Assembly (NCBI RefSeq): GCF_003590095.1
Contig: NC_039492.1
Span: 2,232,001-2,296,000 of the forward strand
DNA: 64,000 nucleotides
Direction: 5' to 3'
Source: Trichoplusia ni
Lineage: Eukaryota; Arthropoda; Insecta; Lepidoptera; Noctuidae
The position numbers were made by a program, and so were the translations under genes. Under the pieces are notes generated by a model. It was not told the origin of the DNA. It saw only the letters and a program-made list of their open reading frames with translations, and did no database searches. Position 1 is the first letter of the stretch; each line of letters starts with the position of its first letter. Below, piece after piece: positions 36,836-48,339 of this stretch.

Positions 36836-37254
36836 AATCAAATTTAAATGTCAATCTTACTTAAGTTTAACACTGGCACTAAACCACCCTGAATGTAAAC
36901 CGTAAAAACTTTGAAGATAACTCTCTACTGCTTGATACTTGAAAAGTTACCCACATTTACTTTGAATTGCCTTCAAAAAGAAAATGTGGGTGACCTTTAC
37001 ATCTTCTTGATTGACTTCGAAAAGAAATAATTTGTCTAAGATATTTTTTTAACCAAAATAAAAAAACGACCATAATTCTTTTTTTTTCTGTACTAATTTA
37101 TTACTAGTTCATTCCAATAAAAAATCGTGAAATATTTCAGAGGATATTTTTCTTGAAAAAAAAAATCGATGGTGAAATTCCGACATTTAAAACTAAAACT
37201 CAATAAAATTTTAAATTATAATTCCACGCAACTTTACTAACGAATTTTTACAGT

Positions 37255-37445
37255 AACATCACTTCATTCGTTCATTTCTTTTCACTCATTCACTCGCTCG
37301 CCGCTTCTACCTCGCACCAAGCGATAGGATTACGACACACCATCATGTTTTGCGCCACCGAACATCTGTTGAATATATTGCACTATTAACGAGGCATCGT
37401 GAATCTATTATCCTCGGTCAATAGTCAAGTGTTTCAAATAGAAAA
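37255..37445 (+). other. Second candidate noncoding first exon, GTAAGT donor
   Basis: A C-rich and CpG-bearing stretch (CACTCATTCACTCGCTCGCC, CTACCTCGCACCAAGCGATA, then GTTTTGCGCCACCGAACATC) ends at AGAAAA followed by GTAAGTAG, with GT at 37446-37447. The composition differs from the surroundings, and no stop-free frame spans it. It could be an alternative promoter and 5' UTR exon of the same plus-strand gene as 1372-1624. No initiator as clear as TCAGT was located. Confidence 0.3.
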
Positions 37446-37542
37446 GTAAGTAGTAAAGCTATTTTAATTCAGCTGTTTCTTGTCAAAAAATGTTTAGTTT
37501 ATTTAGCAGGGTAAACGATTTCAGTTATTTTTTAGCAGTATA

Positions 37543-37831
37543 CACCGTGATTTTTTAGTCGTCTTACAAAAGCAGCCCAGTTCATGTATCCGACGTAAAA
37601 TACCCCGAGGCGCGATTTTTTTTTATCATCAACATTGTAACAAGGCTCGGACCGCGCTCGCAACAGAGCTGTGTTTGTAAAAAACTACGAATCGCATCAT
37701 AATATTGAAAAAAGTTGCATTAATTTTTTTTTCAAATCTAATAAATACCTATTTTTTTTATCATAAACGTGTTCTAGTCATTGGATACATGAACTGGGCT
37801 GCTTTTGTAAGACGACTAAAAAATCACGGTG
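37543..37831. mobile_element. 289 bp MITE with long perfect terminal repeats and TA duplication
   Basis: Arms at 37541-37591 and 37783-37833 are perfect 51 bp inverted repeats, including the flanking TA dinucleotides. Ends read CACCGTGATTTTTTAGTCGT and continue to GCAGCCCAGTTCATG. A TA target duplication with TIRs suits a Tc1/mariner-related nonautonomous element. The 190 bp interior has no coding frame. Perfect arms suggest recent activity or gene conversion. A minus-strand 76-codon frame starting in the right arm is spurious. Confidence 0.85.
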
Positions 37832-38302
37832 TAGAAATATGTAGGTATGTTTATAAGCAACGAAAACCACCCAGCACTTAAGTTCGGTGTGTCCCAGAGA
37901 AACGATTGTCTTGGAACCTCCAACAATATTAATCAGAAGTAGGGAATAGGAAGAGCGGGATAAAAAATATTTCTTTCTTTTTTTTTCTTTTCTTCTTTTT
38001 CTCTCCACACTTTTTTTGTCTCCCGCTTATAGAGAGAAAAAAATATAGATGCAGTATTGAGATTCAGGTCTTAGACTTTTATTACACAGATGAAATTACT
38101 CCCTCCAATATTTTCTGTTTTGACTTTGTCTACCCCGAGAGCAATATCTTCTAAAACACATGGCCAATAAAATGAAACTTTATTAAGGAACGAAACCCAA
38201 TTACATCTTCAAAACACTCATCCCGTGAAACAAACAATAAGATCTATAAAAACAAAGCCTAGAATTCCTACTTCCATACCTTGAAGTTATGTTACTACAT
38301 AT

Positions 38303-38355
38303 GTGGGAAAGAGATACTGCTCTACGACTTATAGCGCGTTGTCTCTTTTCCACAA
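38303..38355. repeat. Short hairpin repeat H, copy 4 (best-paired arms)
   Basis: GTGGGAAAGAGA on the left pairs with TCTCTTTTCCAC on the right, with one G:T in 12. The loop is TACTGCTCTACGACTTATAG then CGCGTTG. Two overlapping short frames (99 codons minus, 117 codons plus) cross this copy; neither shows a protein family. Confidence 0.7.
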
Positions 38356-38975
38356 CTGCCAAAGTCTTACTTCCAAAGATGGCGGTCTCAGTACATGCAA
38401 AAACATTCGCCGGTCGCTCGTAAAACACGAGATGAATCCGTTTCACCCGGATAGCATTAGCCATGACAAAGTAATCACCATCCGGGGTCATATCACACAC
38501 CTGACATATTCAAATTTAGCTCATAATGTATTGAAATTGGGGGCAAATATAGGACGGTTAAAATGGCGACGAGAAAACATGTTTTGTTTACCTTACAGCG
38601 TTGTGCGAGATAAAATCAAGTGTTCTTGTGATGAGCTTTTTTTTTCTTCAATATGAATGAAGAACGGAATGTCATCTTATTATAAATGTCTTTATTTATT
38701 TTAATAAAAAATGAAAATTAACGTAACTTTTTATATAAGGACGTTTTAAAAATTTCAGCATTTTTTAAAGAAATAACTTATCAAGTATGCGTTGATAAGC
38801 CTTTTGTTAATAATATCGTTTTAATTATAAGCGCTAAAAGTGATTAAAATGTGTCCACCGTATCGAAATGAGGAATTAAACAATTTTGTTAATGAATGCC
38901 GTTCATAATTCATTTGCTTCGATTATTTCGACTAGTACGGACTGATTAACTGATAGCCAGTTATTTTTAATCGTT

Positions 38976-39300
38976 TCTTGGGTTCCGTAGGCGAAGGGTT
39001 AAAGAGGAACTCCAACAACCAACCCATATCAGTTTGTCTGCCCGGGTGTCCGTCCGTCTTTCACCAGGCTTTATCTAATTAACTGTGATAGGTTGACGGT
39101 TGAAATTATCATAGATCATGATGTATTTCTGTTGCTGCTAAAACGAAATTACTTTGAATTAAGATCGAAGGTAAGCAAGGCTTCTAAAGGTCATTAATTT
39201 GTTAGGAAACAAATAAAATTTACCAAACCGATTTGTTTGTCTTTATTCGATTTCTACGGAACCTAAAGTGACATGAGTCCGACTCGAACTTGACCGGTTA
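38976..39300 (+). repeat. Dispersed repeat E, longest copy
   Basis: TTGGGTTCCGTAGGCGAAGG, GTCCGTCCGTCTTTCACCAG, TAACTGTGATAGGTTGACGG, ATGATGTATTTCTGTTGCTG, CGATTTCTACGGAACCTAAA, and ATGAGTCCGACTCGAACTTG followed by ACCGG. Of all copies here it retains the most blocks in order. It is noncoding. Confidence 0.75.
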
Positions 39301-39511
39301 TTTCCTTAATATTTTTTGATAAGCTGTGTGTTTAATGTACCTTGTGCAAATTTTGATTAAAATTTGATGTATTCTTAGACGTTCATTTACTTAATTCAGT
39401 AATTTCAAGAAACTAAAGGTTGCCTCTGACAGTATAAATTAATACGATATTGAACAATTTCGTAAATAAATATTACAAATTTGCTAACTATGTAACGATG
39501 TTAACTGCACT

Positions 39512-39692
39512 GCCGAGTGATATTGGTCGCCACCAAACCTAGAGTGCGCGAAGTGTATCAGCTTTGATCCCGGCGAAGGACGAGCATTTTTGTGATTTAC
39601 AAATGCTTGTTCTGAGTCTAGGTGTATTGTGCATGCGACTTCAATATTTTAGAAACTCGCGCGTCACAAGGATTATCTTTCTGAGTAAAACC
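39512..39692 (+). mobile_element. SINE family B, near-complete copy
   Basis: CCGAGTGATATTGGTCGCC, then a B-box-like GCTTTGATCCCGGCGAAGGA, CGAGCATTTTTGTGATTTAC, AAATGCTTGTTCTGAGTCTA and TGTGCATGCGACTTCAAT. The 3' end has GCGTCACAAGGATTATCTTT. Confidence 0.7.
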
Positions 39693-40593
39693 TCATTATA
39701 AGAAAATTTTCACAATCATCAGCAAATACATTCTCACAAATACAGATGACTGTCTTATCTGTACACATTAACTAAGGCCTTGACAAACCTGTCTGTGCGA
39801 AACTGCAATGAAGCGAGAAAAAATTATACTACACTACGATAAACACGTATTGGTAAAGAAAATTCAAGTTGAACTGGACGCGTTGGGTTTTTGTGTTGAC
39901 ACTAATTAAGATGACTGTGTGGTTTAAAACCTTTAATTACTTTAATGAGACGAAATTTTAGGATATGTCAGTCTTATGAGACTAGATTTCGGGATTTGTC
40001 AGTCTTGTCATAAGTTTGATGTACCACTTATGGTTGGAGGTTTTGAACATCCTGTATTCCTCTGATTTCTTTTTTAGATACACACACGTCACAACATTGT
40101 CTGTAAATGTTTTTAGCAAGTGATCATTAACTGTGTGACGCACATGAATACTAAATATGAATGTATAAAAATGCATACTTAGGTTTTTTTTTGAAATTGG
40201 AATACACTAAGGACGTTAGTTTACCTAACCGTATATAACTCTGGTACACAATTAATTTCCAATTCCAGGGAATATCGCAATTTAAACTCATAAAGGTCTT
40301 GAACATTGAGTTTCGTCTTTGGAAACGAATTGCTTCCTTACCTCCTTTGAAAAATCCTAGCTGTTATCAATCAGTTGTATCTTAGCAGTAGGACGTATGT
40401 ATATATGACGTATGTCAACAATGACACCTGTCAAATTGACACATCACTAACCATGAACAAAGAATTCATAGATAATTAATACTCATTGTATACTTACCAT
40501 ACATATTAAATAAGATTACCTAAGCAGAATAAATACTGCTTAAAACTACCGAGAAATCTAAATATAAGTGAAGAACTTTGAATTACTGGCTAG

Positions 40594-40601
40594 TGACGTC
40601 A
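40594..40601. promoter_or_regulatory. Exact CRE site TGACGTCA
   Basis: It sits in AGTGACGTCATAGACCTCAC, followed by a CpG-bearing stretch to about 40640. One of six exact copies in the window; a function is inferred only from the consensus. Confidence 0.35.
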
Positions 40602-40983
40602 TAGACCTCACGCAAGCAGCGATCATCACGACTTCGCATCTTCATTTAATTGCTGGTTCTTCATTAATCAAGTTGTAAGGATAATGCTTACTACTTAGAA
40701 AAAAATATATGCGTTTTTTTCTGTAGGCAATAATAATTGTAGTTATTAGTTTGGTATGTTAACTATGTTACGATCGTGTTATGTTTTTGCTTGCTTTTGT
40801 TAGATGTTTATCATTCAGTGGAGTCATATTTTATTAGGTATCATTTTTATATTATTGTTATCATAAAGTTTATTTGATTTTCGTACGCGTAACACGTGAA
40901 ATCTGTGATCATGATCTACTTATTAATGGAGTTTCATGCACGTGAATGTTTCACAAATCTTCTATAGGTAAACGATTAAACCT

Positions 40984-41016
40984 TTTGAGTCAAACCAAGG
41001 TTAAGTTTGACTCAAA
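40984..41016. repeat. Perfect 12 bp hairpin TTTGAGTCAAAC
   Basis: TTTGAGTCAAAC (40984-40995) and GTTTGACTCAAA (41005-41016) are exact complements around a 9 nt loop. GTTTGAGTCAAACA recurs about 140 bp downstream. The embedded TGAGTCA is also an AP-1-like site. Confidence 0.7.
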
Positions 41017-41605
41017 TATTTTTAATCTTCTCGCAGTAAAAAATAAACTATTACCAAGAAATTAGTATTTATTATCTACTTTATTAACTTTTATTTTTCC
41101 ACATGTTCAAAAAAACTAATAAAAATCATATGCCAAAGGGAAGACCCGAGTTTGAGTCAAACATACTTTAGAGGTCAATATTTATGAAAAATTCCTTACT
41201 CCCTGCAGTCGATAAAGACGATAATACAAACACGTTCTTTCCTTACTAACTTTATCTGCACTTAACTACATTAAACAGAGTTATCTAATTAGAAAAATAA
41301 CTGACTAGTTTCATATGATCTTCGCAATCCTGTTTCAAGGTTTATCTTTCAGAATGCAAGACTGAACGAGAGTGAATGTAAGAGTGAACGAAAGTGAACT
41401 TTGAAAGTAAGAGTTTATGGAAATTAAGTAATTATATTATATTGAGTGAGAGTTGTATGATGAGTTGCAAGTTGAATGAAGTTGTAGAGTTGGTCTTTTG
41501 CATCTAAATATTATTGTTTGTTTCGTATTTTGTAACTGGTTTTAAACATTTTATGTGTATGTGATACTTACTCACTTCTGATGTGACTCATCAGATTCAG
41601 GTTTT

Positions 41606-41745
41606 AGGGTACCGTACTAAATAGGACAAAATTATCGTCATTACTAAAGCTCGGGCCTGTCTGTAATAACATTGATAAAATAAAGAGTTAAGCAACTAAT
41701 GGTAAGGTCATAAAATTGATGGGTGATTTTGTTACAAAATTTTTG
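41606..41745 (+). repeat. Dispersed repeat E, degraded
   Basis: TTAGGGTACCGTACTAAATA, GCTCGGGCCTGTCTGTAATA, and GGTCATAAAATTGATGGGTG keep the family order but have lost the terminal blocks. Confidence 0.5.
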
Positions 41746-42989
41746 TTTTTTTTTTCGTTTTCTAACTTCTTAAACATAATAACTAGATATTATAGTGTCA
41801 AATATTGGCTATTTAGTCATCCTATAAATAACTTGCCAGATGCTATATAATTTGTAAAAAGGTAAGATTGAGTAAAAACAAATTTTAAAATAGCTTCATG
41901 CAATAAATATTGTAAGGCATTTTCTGACTTCTCGGATAAATAGTTGCAAACAATAAAATTGTCGTATTTAATGTTTGCCAATCTTCAATGGATCGACATA
42001 TTTTTAGTACCACATACCTCCTTAAATATAAGGTAGAGTCAGAAACAATGATCTCTGAAAATTTCTAGCAGTATACGACTATTGTTATTGTAGAAGCAAG
42101 ATGGCGCAATACACTGTGTATTGTTGTCTCACTCATACAATATCAATTCATTAACCGCCGATGAAAAAAGAGGGGGTTTTATAAGTTCGACGTGTCTGTG
42201 TACCTGTGGCATCATTTTCATTTTATTTTATCTTGTAGGTACTTTAAAAGAGCTCATTGAATTCATAATATCAATCAGTTATTTTTTCGATTGCAAAATC
42301 AAATAGCCAATAAAATTAACCCAAAACTACAAAAAAATATTGTAGACCAATATTATGCTAGTTTAAAAAAAAACATTTTTTTAAGTTAACTTTTTTTGCT
42401 AACCATACACATGTATCGGTTTATATCAATACCAAAAACGGCAAACAAATACTCGTAAAGTCTTATTAATTAATTCTTCGGCTTTGCGACTGAGTCTAAA
42501 ACGAATTTAAAACAACACCGGCTGCACAAAAAATGGTGAGCTTTCGTTCGAGTATAAATAAATCGTATGATAGCCAATAATTTTCTGTGCGCTGTCTAGT
42601 AGTTTTGTAAGGGGGTGTGCATATTCGTATCAAAACCGCTGTGGTTTTGTAAACTGCTTTTTTTTTCATTTTTGCACTCTACATACGCGTGTTTCTTAAT
42701 ATGTCATGGATCTCAAAATAGTCTACGTCGTCATGCGCAGTTATGAATTATGTATTATAGGCACGTATTTTTAAGTGTTTTCCTTATTTAATTTTACAAA
42801 AAAAAAACACCTTGATAAAAACATGTCTTCCATTTATAATCATAGTGTTGTTTTACCTCAAAAGTTTACCTTAAATTGAATGCCTGGAAAGTTTAAACAA
42901 AATTCCAGCGCTTAAAAAACGCAGCGTTTAACCCGTCAGTGTAAACGGTCCTTAACCCGTCCTTTATCGCCTCACCATGTACGGTCACT

Positions 42990-43034
42990 ACAAGTCTCAT
43001 CTATCAATGGTTTTTTCTTGTCTTTCAGGTAAGT
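42990..43034 (+). promoter_or_regulatory. Recursive-splice-site candidate (CAG directly joined to GTAAGT)
   Basis: TTTTTTCTTGTCTTTCAG (43011-43028) is a strong 3' splice site, and GTAAGT (43029-43034) is a consensus 5' donor starting at the very next base. A branch-point-like CTCAT lies at 42996-43000, about 29 nt upstream of the AG. This is the layout of ratchet points in long fly introns, which regenerate a donor after each partial splicing step. It lies on the plus strand, downstream of both candidate donors at 1625 and 37446. It could instead be an ordinary exon that begins with GTAAGT. Confidence 0.55.
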
Positions 43035-43449
43035 CCACTTCAAGACTGGATGTGTTTATGCAGACCCGCAGCTGTTTCCTCGGTTGAACCTCATTTAGAC
43101 GATGCGAGAATATCGTATAAGTTGTTGTACATTGCTGGGCTGCTCAGCTCTTGGATCAAAAGTGATGTGTAATAACCAGTAATGTATTGCAATCGTTGGA
43201 CTCTTCTCATCGTTTGAAGGAGTTTTATGCTAATATTGTACGTTTAATATTTTATGTACATTATTTTCTGGATGGTTCACTTTTTAATAAGTCTGGTAAG
43301 TGGGGTGACTTAACTTGTTGGTTGTAAATTTAATTATATTTTTAATGGTAGTTTTTTTTGGTATAATAATAATGTAAAAAGTGTATATTCAATAGTTTTT
43401 TGAACTTTTTGAAAATATTTTTAAAGGACCTTAAGGATCAGTATTTGCT

Positions 43450-43615
43450 TTTCTTCGTCACACTAATACTGTCTGTTACGTCTCTATGCCCGAACGCCTG
43501 AACTAATTTTAATAAAATTTCGTAAGAAGTTTGCTGTCATATTTGCATATAGACTACATTTTACCAGCAATAACCAATATCGGTACGTAACCTAAGCAAA
43601 AGCATAACACGAACA
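43450..43615 (+). repeat. LINE-tail-like dispersed repeat
   Basis: CTGTCTGTTACGTCTCTATG, CCCGAACGCCTGAACTAATT and TTAATAAAATTTCGTAAGAA are followed by CATATAGACTACATTTTACC. This is a degraded form of a common lepidopteran dispersed repeat. Confidence 0.5.
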
Positions 43616-44207
43616 TATAGACAAAGATATACAAAGATAACTACAATCAAGTTGTATTTATCAGTCTCAATCCTAAAAGATCATGCCGTCAACCAGAATA
43701 CTCAAAACCACGGAGTATTTTTAAAAGCCGTAAAGCCCTTGGAATTGATGGCAGCTATTTCTACTTTCTCTATAAGGACTGATATAAAAATACAGTAAAC
43801 CTCAAACAAAAACGAATCGCGAAAATGGTCCTTAATGTCTGAGGCATAAAGACGAGATTAATGTTAGAGTATTTGCTGTTGACTGTACTATTCACAGAAA
43901 ATAATAATTGTTCAACTGGTTTTGTTCGTCTCACTTACAATTTCAAAATAGTCGTGTGAAGTATTTTGTTCTTTTTTTTGTAATTGATGCCTCTTGCATT
44001 GAATCGACCGATTCAATTGTTTTTGAAATCGAGGCTTTGACTTAAAAAGTCAAAAGCAATTTTTACGTTTTTGTGTGTAATTTTCTGGTTATAGTTGGGC
44101 CCTTGCGGAAAAGCAATGATGAAACAAGTTATTAGGCACGAAAAGCTTTATCTAACGTCACAAAACGAAGTCGGATAAAAGGATAAAATTAAATGTACCT
44201 ATTATTA

Positions 44208-44329
44208 AAGGTGCCAGCGTCAACAAACTGAATCGAAATCGGTCCAGCTGTTTGGGCGTGAACAGATAACAAATATAAACTCACACACTCACACTCATTA
44301 TACTCTCGCATCTATAATATTAGTGTAAT
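44208..44329 (+). repeat. LINE-tail-like dispersed repeat, 3' end
   Basis: AAATCGGTCCAGCTGTTTGG, GCGTGAACAGATAAC, and CTCGCATCTATAATATTAGT match the last third of the copy at 20245-20400. Confidence 0.55.
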
Positions 44330-45527
44330 AACAAATTTATCCATAAACTAACAATTTTCAATTCCTTTAAAAATGATTTCTGATAACAGCAAAATCAAAG
44401 ACAAATGCGATCGAAAAAATCCACTCTGATTAAAAATAACAATACTATTGATAAACTATATAAGGAAACACAACAGAAATAAACCCTAGTCGCACAAAAA
44501 GGTGAATAACTTATAAATAGTCAGTCATTAGTTGTCCAAGAATAGATGTTGCATCAAGTTACACTTCTGTGCTTGCTTACTCTTAGCCCGATAACAATCT
44601 TAACACTATTAAAACTATTATATTTCTAGAATGTTTAGAACCTTTCAACTAGTATTTATAAACAAGGGTTGCGACGTGTTGAATTGTAGACTGCAGTGTA
44701 AATAAGTAAAGTTTAAAATGTTGGCTAATTAAAAAAACTAAGAAGTTTTTATTCTTACAAAATTCAAATTAAATTCGTGAACATATTCTTTTTGAGACCA
44801 GTAATAAAATAATGTCATTCTTATTAAAATTTCTGAATCTAATTCCAATTCACAGGCCTTTTCATCCAATAGGATACTAATCAGCTCTTTTCGAAAGTCT
44901 AATCTACATAAGACAACACCCTGATTCATCCTTCACCTTTTTTTTACTTTTAAGATACTATTTTATTTTTTCGAATCCAGCAATTTGCAGTCCTTTGCAG
45001 CTGAAAGAATATAAAAAAGCTAAATACATTTGCTAACTTTAGTTTTATTAAATAGCAATAGTAATTAAAATACTGTATTTCGACACTAAAAATATTAAAT
45101 TGATCTCCTGTTTTTAAACATTTTCTTAAGCACAACTCTAATATTCCTTCGATCTAAGTAAAGTACAAAACCATCCACAATAACTATTAAACTGCCGTTT
45201 AAAATAACCCATTCGCGCTTGTATAACGTTCGTGAACCGGTTCCAAATTGATTTATCCCAGTTAACTGTTCTTAAGGCTTAATTTAACGTTCCTTGTTAC
45301 TTGTTGCAAATACATGAAGTGCTTAAACGATTCGCTTCTGATGGGTAGGGTTGTCACACGAATATCGATTTTGCGAACACATACAGACTTATGTATAAAA
45401 CTATCACATTTGGACGTTAATTTGATACTGATTTGTGTGCTAGAGACATGTGTCAAGTCTACACAAAAATAGTTTTTTTTTTGTAGACTCCTTTTACAAG
45501 TTAATATGAAAATACGTTTTATAATTA

Positions 45528-45749
45528 AATGCGGACAACATCACATACTTTGTTCTGAACCCAAAGTAAATTGCTAAAGCACTTGTGTTATGGAATTCAG
45601 ATACAACGAAGGTACCACAAACACCCAGACCCGAGACAATGTAGAAATGTTAATTCTTACATTGGCCGGACCGGGGATCGAACCCGGGACCTCAGAGCTA
45701 GCGACACCTTGAAACCGGTGCGTATGACACTCGACCACGGAAGTCGTCA
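45528..45749 (-). mobile_element. SINE family A, full-length copy
   Basis: Inverted, it begins TGACGACTTCCGTGGTCGAG and ends in TTGTCCGCATTT. It differs from the 19 kb copy at scattered positions. The head has a T/C change pair near 45726 (GTATGACACTCG against GTACGCCACTCG) that weakens the A box. A 70-codon plus-strand frame is antisense SINE. Confidence 0.85.
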
Positions 45750-45950
45750 AATAATTGAGATATTAGCCTTCAAAAGTATTTAGAAACCTCACAATACTAA
45801 TATGGCTCATTAATATAAGTATTTTTTTCATAAATATTTCCCAAATTTCTACAGGAAATCGTTACCTTTTCCGTTGCAGTTTGTATAATCCGACTAATAT
45901 AAATAAACTACACCAATGCGTGTAACATGAACTCTCAAAGCAGTATTGTT

Positions 45951-45998
45951 AGAGCGAGATAACGATACACTGCACGTAGCGGCGTCCCTTTTCCACAT
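45951..45998. repeat. Short hairpin repeat H, copy 5
   Basis: AGAGCGAGATAACGATACAC, TGCACGTAGCGGCGTCCCTT, then TTCCAC. The left arm has lost its GTGG start. The flanks CAGTATTGTT and GGTAATACTATTG suggest the symmetry extends beyond the core, as in copy 1. Confidence 0.5.
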
Positions 45999-48271
45999 CG
46001 GTAATACTATTGTCGTAAGAGCTCAGTAAACGTTGATTTATAGTCCTATACATCATTAAGTATATAAATAAAGAAGTTTAACACAAATCACTGATCAATT
46101 TGACATGTGTTAGATAACTGTATAAAGGCTCTCGTACACAAGCGCTTTAATTTTTAATTATTTTTTGTGGCGAAGTTACTCTGCTTACCAAGCTATGCTT
46201 TATTTGTAGTTTAAGTTAGCAAATTATATTTTTTATGGACAGTTTAAAGTTTTATATTAGATCCTATTATTATTCAGATAGATTTCCATCTATGTTGTTC
46301 AGATAGCACAACCTAAAAGTTCAAGTAAAATTCTTGTCTAATTATATCTTGTGTGTAAACACCTTTACGCGAATTGTCAAGAAAAACCAGTATGAGCGCC
46401 CTAAATAAAAAAAAATGTCGACAGAGGATATCCGCAGATAAAGTAAATTAATTAATTAAAAGACTTTCCGATATGTCGCGATTAAGTCCGTGACAGCCCT
46501 ATACCGATTACGGGAGCTCGTAATTAATTTTACTAAGCTATTAAAGGTTTAATTACAGTAGCCATAGCACGGCAATGCGTTTTTAACTTAATTATTTTAG
46601 TTATTTCAGACGATTTAATATGAAAAGATTTACTTCTTAGTGTCGTTTTGAATTTATTGCATTTTAAGAGTTGATTAACACATTGTTTTAATTGGAAGGT
46701 GGAACGCAATTATAGTTTGCAATGATGATTTACTCTGAACTTTTTTGTTCTGGAATATTCTTTTAATTGGTGCAAAGGAATTTGAAAACTTGTGAATTGA
46801 TCTTGAAAAATATTATCGTAGATATTAACTAGTTTCGGCTATATATGACATAAGATTTCATATTCATAGAGAATTTATTGAGTTCTGAAGAATTATGGAA
46901 GTGTGTAGTGTTCCGTAGGTGGTTTAAAAACCTTTCCCATAGTATTTCCCTCAAACGGCCGCAATTGATAACCTGAGGGTATTCAATGTTTTAAACAAAA
47001 TCTGATCCCATGTAATCATAAATATGATTCAACTCTCGTTGAAAACAAAATTGTTCGAAATTGATAGGTATGGATTAAAAATTTGTTGCAATTTAAATTG
47101 TGAGAAATTTTGGACGTATCACTTTCAGTAATTTTATCGAAAATTTGGTATCGGTTACCGGAGGCCATGCTCAATAAACATTTAAAATATAACGTTAAAA
47201 GTATACCTACTTGTTAATCGTCGCTTCACAGCATGATAAAATAATCCATGGTTTGTTTGTTCCAAAAAATGCATGAATAGTGCACTAAATATTTGGAGTT
47301 CGTGGTCAGATTTTGTCTCTTCACTATTTTTTAAGATTCAATAGATGAACCATCCGAAAATAAACAATTTAATTTCCCCAGACTCTACTTTTTTAGAGAG
47401 ATAACAGCATCTATCCTAACGCTACAACAAAACAAATGTTTATTTTAGTCACAAAACGTGTATCACAACAACTTGCGTCATCATTACGACTATTACAAGC
47501 CACTTGCGGTTGTTAGGCAATTGTATTCAATATACAAGACTCAAGAACTAGCCGTAACCCCATAACATGCGCGTGAGTCGGTCATTCATGACCAATTAAC
47601 GTTGACATTGTAACTCGTATATACTTTGTGAAATTGTTTGGGATTAGACTGGCCTTTTAAAGGTTAAACGACTTTTTATTAAAGGTTGCTTACTAACGAT
47701 GCTAACATGTATAAGAATTTAGAGAGTTAAAATTAAGAATATGAAAAGGACGTTTTTATTTTATTTTAATAGGTCATGTGCACACCAAACAGTAGAAAAA
47801 CAGAACTTAAAAGAAAAAGTACCTAGTGCACTTGCTTAATTCATAAGAAATCTATACCAGAGGATCTGCGATAGGAAAAGTGGTTGATATTTGAGCTGTT
47901 ACTATGTTTATTACTGCTATGCAAGATTTTTTGCACATAATCCAATGCACAGCTTCGATAATCCATTGATCCTTCGGTATTAGCGACTATTGACTAATTA
48001 CGAAGCTTCGGGTACGACATACCCATTATTTCTTTTATTTTGGGAGTATCCTGTATAATATACGTCTTTGGCCAAAGCTTCAAAATTCATTCGCGCCCTG
48101 ATTTTAAAAACAAATCTTTACCATCATTTTTGAACGAAAAATCTATCAAGCAATCTTTCTTCATTTACTTACCATTATACAACAAAAACAATCATTTCTT
48201 ACCGTGGTAATGACATTCAAGGGTCAGTAATGAACTCTGCCACCACGTCTCAACGTAATATTAATAAAGTC

Positions 48272-48323
48272 GTGGAAGCAGGACATCGCACTACAAACCG
48301 CAGAGCGCCGTCTTTCTCCCACA
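48272..48323. repeat. Short hairpin repeat H, copy 6
   Basis: GTGGAAGCAGGACATCGCAC, TACAAACCGCAGAGCGCC, then GTCTTTCTCCCAC. The 5' flank CGTAATATTAATAAAG parallels the GTAATATTAA flank of copy 1. It abuts the decayed frame at 48340-49017. Confidence 0.65.
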
Positions 48324-48339
48324 GCTGCAGTTGTTTACT

